Part shown: positions 7,437 through 15,142 of the stretch, one piece after another
Numbering within the stretch: the first letter of the stretch is position 1
Layout of the letters: each line of letters starts with the position of its first letter
From: Bacillota bacterium
Lineage (GTDB): Bacteria; Bacillota; Clostridia; Oscillospirales; Ruminococcaceae
DNA: 29,023 bases
NCBI GenBank assembly: GCA_023418925.1
Contig: JAEZYS010000013.1
Span: forward strand, 1 to 29,023
Reading direction: 5' to 3'
Position numbers and translations under genes: made by a program
Notes under the pieces: model-generated
What the model was told of the DNA's origin: nothing
The model's database searches: none
Seen by the model: the letters and a program-made list of their open reading frames with translations, nothing else

Positions 7437-8627
7437 TTGAAAGATAATATGAAAATAAGAAGAATAATTCTATTAGGATTAATTATTGCTTCGGCAGTTT
7501 TTGCATCCTTTTTCGGCGGTGCAGCACGGACACTGTTTTATATTCTTATTCTGATACCAGTGTTTTCACTTATTTATACTTTTTATGTGTATCTGCGTTT
7601 TCGTATTTACCAGACAGCCGAAAACAAAATAGTTGTCAAGGGCGAAAAGACTCCATATTTTTTCGCTTTGTCTGACGAGGATTTTTTGTCATATACTGAC
7701 GTCAAGGTGACATTCATGGAGGACTTTTCTACTCCACAGAATATGTCCCTTTGCAGAAGTTACCACCTTGTTCCACAGGAGAAAATCAAGAATCATACTG
7801 AAATTCTCTGCAAGTACAGAGGGGAATACAATATAGGTGTTAAAGATGTCATAGTAACAGATTATCTAGGGCTACTCAGCGTAAAATATCCTGCACCATC
7901 AACAATCAGCATGAGCGTTCTTCCAAAGATCTATGAGATAGATAAAATTACGCTTTCTCCTTTGGACAGCGACGCAAAGCTGCTGCGCTTTTCCCGTGGA
8001 AATAATTCCGAACCTCCTGATTGTGAAAACAGAAAGTACATTGTCGGTGACAGCATAAAGCTTGTAAACTGGAAGATATCCGCGAAAAAGCAGGAGCTTT
8101 TCGTCAGACAGAACTCTGATGTTCAGGATGGAAAAATCATATTTATTATGGATATGACACAAGTTAATTCTGATGATTATACCCGCATTATCGTTGAGGA
8201 TAAAATTATTGAAAGCGCGTTGACAACTTCTAGTTACCTGGTAAGAAAAAATGTACCTGTTACAGTTGTTTACGAGTATGAGGAGATAAACAAGTATTAT
8301 ATTGACAGTCATGAAAACCTCAAGAAATTCTATAGTAAATGTGCAGGAATAAATTTTTGCAGCAATCATTCTCCTGCAAAAATATTAAGTATATTTCCAT
8401 CTTTCGGTATGACGGGGGATTTCGTGATTTTTGCTGTCAGCTCTCTTACAGAAGAACTTTGCAGAACCTGTGAAAATATTATAAAGCTTGACGGGGACGC
8501 AGCAATTCTGCTTATCGGAGAAAATGGACTTGCTCTTTCTGAGGCTCTTGACAAGCGGGTAATTTTCCGCCATATTGCTCTTTCAGATGAAATATCTGAC
8601 GTTCTCGGAGGTAAAGATGAAAATTAG
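7437..8627 (+). CDS. DUF58 membrane protein
   Basis: A 396-residue protein with two N-terminal membrane helices (residues about 9-27 and 31-52) and a cytoplasmic DUF58 region. The family signature runs from NRKYIVGD through LVNWKISAKKQELFVRQ at about 198-222, followed by a von Willebrand-A-like fold (IIFIMDMTQ). DUF58 proteins accompany MoxR ATPases and membrane transglutaminases and are thought to scaffold them; the biochemical role is not settled. The start is uncertain: TTG 7437 lies four bases from GGAGG, while ATG 7449 lies 16 bases away; the former is used here. The last 11 bases overlap the next gene, which suggests translational coupling. Confidence 0.88.
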   Translation: MKDNMKIRRIILLGLIIASAVFASFFGGAARTLFYILILIPVFSLIYTFYVYLRFRIYQTAENKIVVKGEKTPYFFALSDEDFLSYTDVKVTFMEDFSTPQNMSLCRSYHLVPQEKIKNHTEILCKYRGEYNIGVKDVIVTDYLGLLSVKYPAPSTISMSVLPKIYEIDKITLSPLDSDAKLLRFSRGNNSEPPDCENRKYIVGDSIKLVNWKISAKKQELFVRQNSDVQDGKIIFIMDMTQVNSDDYTRIIVEDKIIESALTTSSYLVRKNVPVTVVYEYEEINKYYIDSHENLKKFYSKCAGINFCSNHSPAKILSIFPSFGMTGDFVIFAVSSLTEELCRTCENIIKLDGDAAILLIGENGLALSEALDKRVIFRHIALSDEISDVLGGKDEN

Positions 8628-10914
8628 AAAACTACTTTCCGAAAATCTTCACACAGCCTTTATATCGCTATGTTTAGTTTTACTAGCAGAAAGCGGATTG
8701 CTTAGGCTTATGGGAAATACCTCTCCGCTTGCTGTGGCAGTTACTTCGCTTATTTTTACTGTGGTAACTGTTTTTTTATATATTAATAGAAAAAATTCAG
8801 CAGTTTTTGTTGGTACGGCGGCAGTTCTTACAATGATACTCCTGATACTTAATCTTGTCGGAATTTCGATCGTTGAGTATATTGCAAACACAGCAATAAA
8901 TTTTTTTTCAGGAAATGAGATTAATGCAGGAGAAACAATTTTTATAACTTCTGTTATGTCTGCAATTCTTTCTGTTGTGTTTTTTCCACTGCTGAAATTA
9001 CCTTATGTTAGATATTCCGCAGCACTTCTTACATTAATATTGCTGTTTATTTATGTAGCCGCCGGAGTTGTTCCGAGTGTAGTTGAGACTTTTGCTTCTG
9101 CCGGAATTATTGTGACTGCAATGGCAGAATTAAGCCTGTTATACTTATATAAAAAAGACAGAAAAAATCTTGTACAGGTCCTGTCTTTCTTATTGCCGCT
9201 GTTTGCAACATTCTCACTTATAATAGCTGTATTGCCGTCATCCGAACAGCCTTTGAGCTGGAGTTTTGTTAAAAAAACTGCTGTTAAGGTCAGTGAAATA
9301 CTGACTGATATCAACTATCTGTTTAATCCTGAATCAACGGAATTCAATATTGGTTTGCAGGGTTATTCCGATGATTCAGGGAATGCTTTTGGCGCAGGGC
9401 TTAAACAGCGGGATATCAGTCAGCTGTTGCTTACATGCTCATCCGCCAGCCCTCGTTCATCAGTTTACCTAATAGGAAATGTAAATGATGATTATAGCAA
9501 AAAAGGCTGGAGGAAAAGCAAATATGGCAATTTTTCCGATAGTGACTATTATCTTGATTACTGCGAAACTGTTTGTGCTTTTGAACGTGAAGGTATTACC
9601 AGAGATGATTTTGCAAGGGTTACAGCAAAGACAGGACTTATTATTAGATACGATAATATTAACACCCAGACAATGTTTTATCCATTAAAAACTTTTGAGT
9701 TATATAACAGGGAAGAGTATGATGCATCTTCACCGTCAGTTATATTCGAGGAAAGGAAAGGTGCTGACACAAGTTATTCTGTAAATTATCTGGAAATAAA
9801 TTATCGATCGGATGAGTTCGGAGAAATCGTCAGCTCAACTTTCGACTATGATACTGATGATATTTCCACAAAGCATTACCTTGATAAAAGTATACCTGAA
9901 AATATAGAAGAAACACTTGCTAAAAGATCAGAATATATATTTGAAACATATACAAAACTTCCAGGCTGTGTTACGGAGAGGACATATCAGCTTGCCGACA
10001 AAATAACTGCTGATTGCACAAACGACTATGACAAACTTTGCGCTATCGAGGCATTTCTCAAAAATTATGAGTATACTCTTACTCCAGGCGAAGTGCCAAA
10101 AGGGAATGACCCTGTAGACTATTTTCTTTTTGAAAGTCAGAAGGGATACTGTACATACTTTGCATCTTCAATGGCAGTGCTTGCTCGGTGTGAGGGAATC
10201 CCGACACGATATGTACAAGGGTTTTCCGTAAATTGCAGTAATTTGCAGTCATTTTTGAATCTGTCTGTTCCTGGGTCTACAGCACATGCATGGGTTGAGG
10301 CATATATAGAAGGTGTAGGCTGGATTCCATTTGAGCCGACAGCTTCATTCAGTAACGGCAGGTATGATTTCCGTGAAAAAGCTTCTGTCAAAGTAGAGTA
10401 TAAAAACAATAATGCATTTGAAAATGATAGAAACACAGAAGCCTTGACAGAAACTTTATCTGATTTCAAGCCTGAAAAAGATAATCATTCATCGACGTAT
10501 ATAATAGTTATATCTTTCTCTGTTCTTGGCATTTTGCTAGTAATTATTTTATACATTGCAGTAAAGTCAATGAAATTTCTTAGTACATATAAAAAAAGTT
10601 CAGATACCGAGAAATTCATGTACTGCTTTAGAATGTCGTACTATTTATTTGCAAGGAAGAAACTTATTCCTAAAAACGGAGAAACTGCCGCATGTTTTGC
10701 CTCAAGGGTTTCACTCAGAATGAGATTCGTAGATGTTTCATTTGAAGAAATTACGGACGTTTTTGACAGGATACGTTATGGAAACGGAGAAGCTTCATGT
10801 GAAGAACGTGAAGTTATAGAAAAGTATGTAAGATCCATATATCAAGAAATAAAGGAAATAAACGGGCAATTTTTTGCACTGACTGCATTTTTAAGATATT
10901 GTTTCCAACAGTAA
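8617..10914 (+). CDS. Membrane transglutaminase-like protein (TgpA type)
   Basis: This 765-residue protein has about seven or eight N-terminal membrane helices, an extracytoplasmic transglutaminase-like domain, a further helix near residue 630 (TYIIVISFSVLGILLVIILY) and a cytoplasmic tail. The papain-like triad positions are Cys512 (KGYCTYFASSMAVLAR), His557 (STAHAWVEAYI) and Glu573 (GWIPFEPTASF). Most members have Asp at the third position, but Glu occurs in Firmicute relatives. Possible roles are peptide or amide-bond cleavage or cross-linking at the cell surface, as for TgpA-like proteins; the substrate is unknown. The start at ATG 8617 follows GGAGG by five bases and overlaps the DUF58 gene. 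Confidence 0.9.
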   Translation: MKIRKLLSENLHTAFISLCLVLLAESGLLRLMGNTSPLAVAVTSLIFTVVTVFLYINRKNSAVFVGTAAVLTMILLILNLVGISIVEYIANTAINFFSGNEINAGETIFITSVMSAILSVVFFPLLKLPYVRYSAALLTLILLFIYVAAGVVPSVVETFASAGIIVTAMAELSLLYLYKKDRKNLVQVLSFLLPLFATFSLIIAVLPSSEQPLSWSFVKKTAVKVSEILTDINYLFNPESTEFNIGLQGYSDDSGNAFGAGLKQRDISQLLLTCSSASPRSSVYLIGNVNDDYSKKGWRKSKYGNFSDSDYYLDYCETVCAFEREGITRDDFARVTAKTGLIIRYDNINTQTMFYPLKTFELYNREEYDASSPSVIFEERKGADTSYSVNYLEINYRSDEFGEIVSSTFDYDTDDISTKHYLDKSIPENIEETLAKRSEYIFETYTKLPGCVTERTYQLADKITADCTNDYDKLCAIEAFLKNYEYTLTPGEVPKGNDPVDYFLFESQKGYCTYFASSMAVLARCEGIPTRYVQGFSVNCSNLQSFLNLSVPGSTAHAWVEAYIEGVGWIPFEPTASFSNGRYDFREKASVKVEYKNNNAFENDRNTEALTETLSDFKPEKDNHSSTYIIVISFSVLGILLVIILYIAVKSMKFLSTYKKSSDTEKFMYCFRMSYYLFARKKLIPKNGETAACFASRVSLRMRFVDVSFEEITDVFDRIRYGNGEASCEEREVIEKYVRSIYQEIKEINGQFFALTAFLRYCFQQ

Positions 10915-10950
10915 CAAAGCAATGTAATTGGCAAATTTACAGAATAATTT

Positions 10951-10983
10951 TAAAGAGCCTAAGGAATTTCCTTAGGCTCTTTA
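10951..10983. terminator. Bidirectional terminator between convergent operons
   Basis: A perfect 15-base-pair stem (10951-10965 with 10969-10983) sits between the end of the plus-strand transglutaminase gene and the end of the minus-strand HMA gene. T-rich tracts are short on both sides, but its position fits use by both transcripts. Confidence 0.75.
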
Positions 10984-10986
10984 AGT

Positions 10987-11196
10987 TTACTCATAAGCAA
11001 TTTTGAAACCACTGTTTTCAATACAATTTTTCAGGTCAATTTCTGTTGCAGGCTCGTTATATTTTATATCGACAGTACCTGTAACCAAGTTAACGCCAAC
11101 TTCACGAACACCATCAATTTTATTAAGTGAATTTCTGATTTGCGTCTTTTGATCCTTGTTTTTAATGCCTGAGACATTGCAGAGCATCTGATTCAT
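10987..11196 (-). CDS. HMA-fold protein without CxxC motif
   Basis: A 69-residue protein of the heavy-metal-associated (copper chaperone-like) size and pattern. A first strand is followed by a helix around NKDQKTQIRNSLNKIDGVRE, then VGVNLVTGTVDIKYNEPA and a second helix (DLKNCIENSGFKIAYE). The usual loop GMTCxxC is replaced by MLCNVSGIKN, keeping only one Cys, so ordinary Cu(I) chelation by two thiols is not possible in a monomer. Known relatives with such losses may bind no metal or act as dimers. Its ATG overlaps the stop of the upstream microprotein gene by four bases (ATGA), so the two are translated together. It shares the sigma-G-like operon promoter at 11540-11568. Confidence 0.82.
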   Translation of the reverse strand: MNQMLCNVSGIKNKDQKTQIRNSLNKIDGVREVGVNLVTGTVDIKYNEPATEIDLKNCIENSGFKIAYE

Positions 11197-11351
11197 ATTT
11201 CATCCCCCATGTTTTTTTCATGTTTGCTTTGATGCAGACCTATTTTTTTACCATTTATAATACCAACATCAGAATTTTCCTTTGGCTTCATTTTTCTTAG
11301 CTCAGGATTGCTTTTAGGACGGTCTTTCATTCTATTTTTATTATTATCCAT
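11193..11351 (-). CDS. 52-residue basic microprotein with RKMK motif
   Basis: The reading frame starts at ATG 11351, seven bases after GGAGG, and ends in TGA that overlaps the HMA gene start. The product is hydrophilic and rich in Lys and Asn, with no membrane segment. It carries SNPELRKMKPKEN near residues 14-26. The neighbouring upstream gene has DPKKVRKMKSNG, so both share Pro, two or three residues, Val/Leu-RKMK, which suggests a common origin. The family is not recognised. Good ribosome site, tight spacing and coupling to a recognisable gene make it a real gene. A spore-core or nucleic-acid-binding role would fit charge and promoter but is inference. Confidence 0.75.
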   Translation of the reverse strand: MDNNKNRMKDRPKSNPELRKMKPKENSDVGIINGKKIGLHQSKHEKNMGDEI

Positions 11352-11371
11352 TACAAAACCTCCTTATAAAG

Positions 11372-11521
11372 TTATTTGTCATTACCTGGTTTATGTCTGC
11401 TTCCAGACTGCTTTTTATTATTTCTGCTTTCTCCGTCAAGTGCGCTTTCTGCCATAGTATGACCACCGTTTGACTTCATTTTGCGAACTTTTTTAGGATC
11501 AAGCTGACTATCTTTTGGCAA
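11372..11521 (-). CDS. 49-residue basic microprotein, TTG start
   Basis: First gene of a three-gene minus-strand unit. It starts at TTG 11521, seven bases after GAGGTGA; no ATG or GTG in frame lies as well placed. The 49-residue product starts MPKDSQLDPKKVRKMK, contains GGHTMAESALDGE in the middle and ends in a Lys/Arg/Gly-rich tail. It has no signal peptide or membrane helix. It shares the RKMK motif with the next gene 20 bases downstream. The family is not recognised. The ribosome site GAGGTGA and its distance from the -10 match the two microprotein genes at 322 and 593, supporting a common expression programme. Confidence 0.7.
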   Translation of the reverse strand: MPKDSQLDPKKVRKMKSNGGHTMAESALDGESRNNKKQSGSRHKPGNDK

Positions 11522-11539
11522 AGTAAATCACCTCATTTG

Positions 11540-11568
11540 TATTATGAGCTGTGATAATTGAATTATAC
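11540..11568 (-). promoter_or_regulatory. Sigma-G/F consensus-like promoter
   Basis: Read on the minus strand, GTATA (11568-11564), a 17-base spacer and CATAATA (11546-11540) match the forespore sigma-G consensus at every defined position. The ribosome site of the first gene starts six bases beyond the -10, the same tight layout as at 302/309 and 573/580. Confidence 0.65.
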
Positions 11569-11750
11569 TTTGCTCATATTAATGAGTGTCTGTAAACTGT
11601 ATATAATTAAAATATGTAAAAATTATGTTGAAATATATAGAATAATATGTTATTATTTCCCAGCCATAAGGGTTGAGAGGCGTTGTTCTTATTTTACTTA
11701 CAAGTTTATCTTATTTGGTTATTTGACATTTTTTAATAATTCAAAACGTT

Positions 11751-11768
11751 AAATCATGGCAATGATTT
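11751..11768 (-). terminator. Possible weak terminator after the YjbR-like gene
   Basis: AAATCAT and ATGATTT form a seven-pair stem around four bases just beyond the stop of the gene at 11784. The following T tract is interrupted, so this is weak. Confidence 0.3.
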
Positions 11769-11783
11769 CTACGTTAATTATAA

Positions 11784-12152
11784 TCACTCAGCGGCAAGCT
11801 CACGCTGGGTTTTCTTTGCCAGCTTTCCCACAACATAACTGTAAGAATGGTCAATCATTCTTAATATTTCGTCATGTGGAACATCCTTCTCTAAATCTAT
11901 TGTATTAAAATACGGTTGTTGTATCGGTGGACAGTGGTATCCACGTCTGACGGCTTCGGGATAGGTGTTCCGATAAAATACACCTGTCATCATATCACAG
12001 TTCAGAGTTACCATTGGAACATTTTTCAGAATAAATATCTGAGCGAAAATTCTTTTTTTCACCTTAATACAAAGGCAATCAGGTCCAAAAGGATAATTTG
12101 TATATGCACCCTTCTTTTTCAAGCAGTAATCCAGAATTTCATTATGAGTCAT
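11784..12152 (-). CDS. MmcQ/YjbR family protein
   Basis: A 122-residue soluble protein of the MmcQ/YjbR (DUF419) family. It has the typical start MTHNEILDYCLKKKGAY, followed by YPFGPDCLCIKVKKRIFAQIF and a C-terminal DHSYSYVVGKLAKK. Family structures show a compact CyaY-like fold and some members have been called DNA-binding, but the molecular function is unsettled. The start at 12152 follows GGGAG by seven bases. The start overlaps the end of the small lipoprotein gene upstream, so it is probably the last gene of the operon starting at 13826. Confidence 0.88.
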   Translation of the reverse strand: MTHNEILDYCLKKKGAYTNYPFGPDCLCIKVKKRIFAQIFILKNVPMVTLNCDMMTGVFYRNTYPEAVRRGYHCPPIQQPYFNTIDLEKDVPHDEILRMIDHSYSYVVGKLAKKTQRELAAE

Positions 12153-12261
12153 ATCTTATCTCCCAAATAGTCTGTCCGTTTTCCGTTTCCTTCCCCGTTT
12201 GATTATTTCCACATGAGCAAAGAAGAAGTGCTGTTAAAATAATTGCTAGCTTTTTTATCAT
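12142..12261 (-). CDS. 39-residue mini-lipoprotein
   Basis: A short reading frame starts at ATG 12261, seven bases after GAGGAG, and ends at TAA 12144-12142 inside the next gene. The product begins MIKKLAIILTALLLCSCGNN: two lysines, a hydrophobic core and the lipobox LCSC with Cys17 as the acylation site. Only about 22 residues would remain after cleavage (rich in Gly, Glu, Asn and Thr, ending IWEIRYDS). This could be a true small lipoprotein or the surviving head of a larger degraded lipoprotein gene. The good ribosome site, 17-base gap from the upstream gene and 11-base overlap with the downstream gene favour an expressed operon member. Confidence 0.6.
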   Translation of the reverse strand: MIKKLAIILTALLLCSCGNNQTGKETENGQTIWEIRYDS

Positions 12262-12278
12262 GTTATCACTCCTCAAAA

Positions 12279-13826
12279 TTATGGCAATTCAGGCACATAC
12301 ATTTCTTCAGGATATATAGCAATTTCAGGAACAAGTGCTGTCAGATAGACTCCGTCATTGCTGTCAATCTCCTTTAGTTCTTTGTTGTCAAAGCATGGCT
12401 TATATGTTTTGTTCAGTATATTATAATATATGGGATTGTCTGATTCGTAAGCCGCAATACGGTAGTTCACTAAAAAGGCTACATCGTCTCTGTATAGAAT
12501 TTCAGTTATCTCTCCGCCCTCAGATTCAATTTCATCATGAATTTTCTCAGCAGATTCTCCGTATGTATTAAAAAAATCGGTTTGATTAACAGTGATTGCT
12601 CCACATTCCTTTAATCCGACGTCACTGTAGTAAAACAGATACTTTTTAAAAGAATGAGTCCCTACGCTTGTTCCATTTGCCTGCAAGCCATCATAAACTG
12701 AATGTATAACCTCATAATATCCGTTATATAATTCGCTGTAGTCAAATGAGATTCCCCTTCCCAGTTTTATAACCTGTTCTGCTTTCCCGTCTTTTACGGT
12801 GTAAGCCTCGCAGTACGTTGCACCCCATGGCTCAAACACAATAGTGTCATACCAAAGCTTATGAATATTATAAAAGGTTTCTTCTGCAAGCTGTGTTGTA
12901 TTGCCTGATGAATCAATGAAGAACACGCCGTCATTGTTCTGGAAAAAGGCCTCAGGCTTCATGTCTCCGTCATAATCTCCGGGAGCAAACACATAGTAAA
13001 TATCACTTTTGTTTATAGACATATTTTCAAGCTTCTTGTAATCATTATAAAGCTTGAATACCGTTTCTGCACATTCAGACTGGTCAATATCATAATATCC
13101 GTAAGTGGTAACGGCGTATTCCTCTCCTAAACGACATCGACATTGCTGTTCACCTATAAATTCAATGCTGACAGAAGACTGTATATATTTCTCGTTGATT
13201 TCCTCGGTATAGCCCATTGTTGGATAGCACTCACCGTAATTAAGCAGACCATATCTGTTATAAATATTTTCACTATTCAGACCATCGTTATATATTTTAA
13301 TAAGATCAAATGATTCAACGCGCTGCCAGTTAGAATGCTCGTAATAATTATGTACAATAGTGCCACCGTAACCCTTGCTGAACCGGGTATATCCGTCACG
13401 GCAGAAACCCGAAAACTCGCCAAGAAATTTACCGTCCTTTGCTCGGTACACCTTGCATGGCATATTACCCTGGCCGCCGTTTGAATATATAAATATTATT
13501 TCAGGTATGCCGTCATCGTCAAAATCATGAAGTGCAATTTCAGGCACAATTGTTTCCTTACTGCCTTTCTCAAACAGTTGTTTCAGAATTGTCAGATATT
13601 CTTTTGTAAGCATTCCCTGTGAATCAATCAGTTTTTCAGACAACGTTTCAGCTGTTGCTGCTGTCGTTTCTGAAACACTTATAGCAGTTGTGGTTATACC
13701 AGATTGCGAGGCAGTTTCTTTTCTGCTTTCACTTATAGAAGTTGTTACCTCAGAAACAACCTCTGTTTGTGCAGTACACCCCGAAAGTATAGCAATAACA
13801 AGCACTATCAGAAACAACTTTTTCAT
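12279..13826 (-). CDS. Large lipoprotein with Asp-rich repeat motifs
   Basis: A 515-residue lipoprotein. The signal peptide MKKLFLIVLVIAILSGC ends in the lipobox LSGC (Cys17), followed by a Ser/Thr/Glu-rich linker to about residue 70. Two Asp-rich loops, HDFDDDGIPEIIF near 102 and GDYDGDMKPEAFF near 283, resemble calcium-binding FG-GAP/VCBS or dockerin-like turns, here in a surface protein of otherwise unknown fold. Relatives of this layout are common as lipoproteins in Ruminococcus, with no known function. ATG 13826 is chosen because GGGGGG lies six bases upstream; the TTG immediately before it is too close. It has its own promoter at 13859-13888 and begins a unit with the mini-lipoprotein and the YjbR-like gene. 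Confidence 0.85.
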   Translation of the reverse strand: MKKLFLIVLVIAILSGCTAQTEVVSEVTTSISESRKETASQSGITTTAISVSETTAATAETLSEKLIDSQGMLTKEYLTILKQLFEKGSKETIVPEIALHDFDDDGIPEIIFIYSNGGQGNMPCKVYRAKDGKFLGEFSGFCRDGYTRFSKGYGGTIVHNYYEHSNWQRVESFDLIKIYNDGLNSENIYNRYGLLNYGECYPTMGYTEEINEKYIQSSVSIEFIGEQQCRCRLGEEYAVTTYGYYDIDQSECAETVFKLYNDYKKLENMSINKSDIYYVFAPGDYDGDMKPEAFFQNNDGVFFIDSSGNTTQLAEETFYNIHKLWYDTIVFEPWGATYCEAYTVKDGKAEQVIKLGRGISFDYSELYNGYYEVIHSVYDGLQANGTSVGTHSFKKYLFYYSDVGLKECGAITVNQTDFFNTYGESAEKIHDEIESEGGEITEILYRDDVAFLVNYRIAAYESDNPIYYNILNKTYKPCFDNKELKEIDSNDGVYLTALVPEIAIYPEEMYVPELP

Positions 13827-13843
13827 CAAGAACCCCCCTTGTT

Positions 13844-13859
13844 TTCTATTACAATTTAA
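13844..13859 (-). promoter_or_regulatory. Possible degenerate BlaI-type operator
   Basis: On the plus strand the site reads TTCTATTACAATTTAA, 14 of 16 bases like the palindrome TTCTATTACAATAGAA found twice at each of two other promoters here. It covers the expected transcription start of the lipoprotein gene. One half-site is damaged, so binding is uncertain. Confidence 0.3.
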
Positions 13860-13888
13860 TTATATATCACAAGATGTACCATTTGCAA
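13859..13888 (-). promoter_or_regulatory. Sigma-A promoter of the large lipoprotein gene
   Basis: Read on the minus strand, TTGCAA (13888-13883), an 18-base spacer and TATAAT (13864-13859). It lies downstream of the riboswitch terminator, so the lipoprotein unit can be transcribed without the riboswitch. Confidence 0.65.
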
Positions 13889-13938
13889 TAATATTCATAA
13901 TTTGTAATATTTTTGTAATGGGAACCTTTTTAATGAAT

Positions 13939-13975
13939 AAAAAAAGTGAATATACCAATAAAGGCATATCCACTT
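13939..13975 (-). terminator. Terminator linked to the TPP riboswitch
   Basis: A fully paired 13-base stem (13975-13963 with 13956-13944 on the minus strand, two G-T pairs) is followed by seven U. It starts 16 bases after the riboswitch P1 helix, the usual place for an expression-platform terminator. Confidence 0.88.
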
Positions 13976-13990
13976 CCATAAGCAATCAAT

Positions 13991-14083
13991 CAATATATCC
14001 CTACGTTGGCATTACCCAAATCAGGTAGTGGGTCGAAGGGTTACCTTCTTCTCAGCCTGTCACACAAGCTCCCCATTTTATTG
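13991..14083 (-). promoter_or_regulatory. TPP (thiamine pyrophosphate) riboswitch
   Basis: The minus strand shows the THI-box core in order: GGGGAGCTTGTG, CTGAGA (14055-14050), an extra GAAGG/CCTTC hairpin, ACCTGAT (14026-14020 region), GGGTAATGCCAACGTAGGGA. Outer pairing CAATA (14083-14079) with TATTG (13995-13991) can extend P1. The conserved bases that contact the pyrimidine and pyrophosphate are present. TPP binding would normally favour the terminator that follows. No thiamine synthesis or transport gene lies in the next 2.1 kb downstream, which is odd. The upstream neighbour is asnA, 38 bases away. Confidence 0.92.
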
Positions 14084-14120
14084 TTTTTATATATGAAATG
14101 TCATTAAAAATAGCATTTTT

Positions 14121-15128
14121 TTAAAGTAAAATTATGTTATGCTGTTCGCACTCTGATATCATATCATCACTCCATATCGAAACCTGAACTTCACCGATAT
14201 GAGCCTTTTCAAGTAATAGCATACAAATTCTAGACTGTCCTATTCCACCGCCTATTGTCAGCGGAAGAACACCGCTCAGAACATCACGGTGATATTCAAA
14301 ATGCTCACGTTCCTCAGCTTCACATTCTTTAAGCTGAGCCTTCAAAGTTTTTTCGTCAACTCTTATACCCATCGATGATATCTCCAAAGACCTTTGTAAA
14401 GTCTCATTCCAAATCATAATATCTCCGTTGAGTGACCAATCATCATAATCGGGTGCTCTGCCGTCGTGTTTTTCACCGCTTTTCAGTTTTCCGCCAATCT
14501 GCATTATGAATACAGTTTTATATTCAAAAGTAATCTTATCCTCACGTTGCTTCGGAGTAAGATTCGGATACATATCATAAAGTTCCTGTGTTGTTATAAA
14601 GAATACATCATCGCAGATTTCCTGCGCCAGCCGTGGATACTTTTCTTTAATTAAATCCTGTGTTTCTGAAAGTGCCACAACTATTTTCTTTACTATTGAC
14701 TTTAAAAAATCAAGAGTTCTGTCTTCACGGTTAATAACACGCTCCCAGTCCCACTGGTCAACAAACAAAGAATGTGTATTATCAGTATCATCATCACGAC
14801 GTATTGCATTCATGTCTGTATAAATACCTTCACCTGGTTTATAGCCGTAACGATATAAAGCCATACGCTTCCACTTTGCAAGGGACTGAACAACCTCTGC
14901 TGTGCCTTCTACATTCTTCATAGTAAAATGCACCTTGCGTTCAACTCCGTTCAAGTCGTCGTTAATCCCGCTTTTCTTTGTTACCATTACAGGTGCAGTG
15001 ATTCTATCTAAATTCAGTGCTGCCGAAAGCTTGCCCTGAAAGGTGTCCTTGACAAGCTTAATCGCCTTCTGCGTCTCACGCAATGAAAGCTTTGAAGCAT
15101 ATCCCTGCGGTATAATTATTTTATCCAT
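14121..15128 (-). CDS. asnA: Aspartate--ammonia ligase (AsnA)
   Basis: A 335-residue cytoplasmic enzyme making asparagine from aspartate, ammonia and ATP, releasing AMP and pyrophosphate. The sequence is canonical for AsnA: MDKIIIPQGYASKLSLRETQ at the N terminus, VERKVHFTMKN, the active-site region KWKRMALYRYGYKPGEGIYTDMNAIRRD, then DWERVI and the C-terminal class-II-synthetase-like GGGIGQSRICMLLLEKAHIGEVQ. The length matches the family (about 330). It follows asnS with a 14-base gap and has AAGGAG before the start. Co-transcription with asnS behind an asparagine T-box means both synthesis and charging of asparagine should rise when tRNA-Asn is uncharged. No terminator of its own is seen except the TPP riboswitch hairpin beyond its stop. 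Confidence 0.97.
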   Translation of the reverse strand: MDKIIIPQGYASKLSLRETQKAIKLVKDTFQGKLSAALNLDRITAPVMVTKKSGINDDLNGVERKVHFTMKNVEGTAEVVQSLAKWKRMALYRYGYKPGEGIYTDMNAIRRDDDTDNTHSLFVDQWDWERVINREDRTLDFLKSIVKKIVVALSETQDLIKEKYPRLAQEICDDVFFITTQELYDMYPNLTPKQREDKITFEYKTVFIMQIGGKLKSGEKHDGRAPDYDDWSLNGDIMIWNETLQRSLEISSMGIRVDEKTLKAQLKECEAEEREHFEYHRDVLSGVLPLTIGGGIGQSRICMLLLEKAHIGEVQVSIWSDDMISECEQHNIILL

Positions 15129-15142
15129 GTAGTATTCTCCTT

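Noticed and set aside
7899..8369. 156-residue minus-strand reading frame
   Set aside because: It lies fully inside the DUF58 gene, with no start signal and no recognisable motif.
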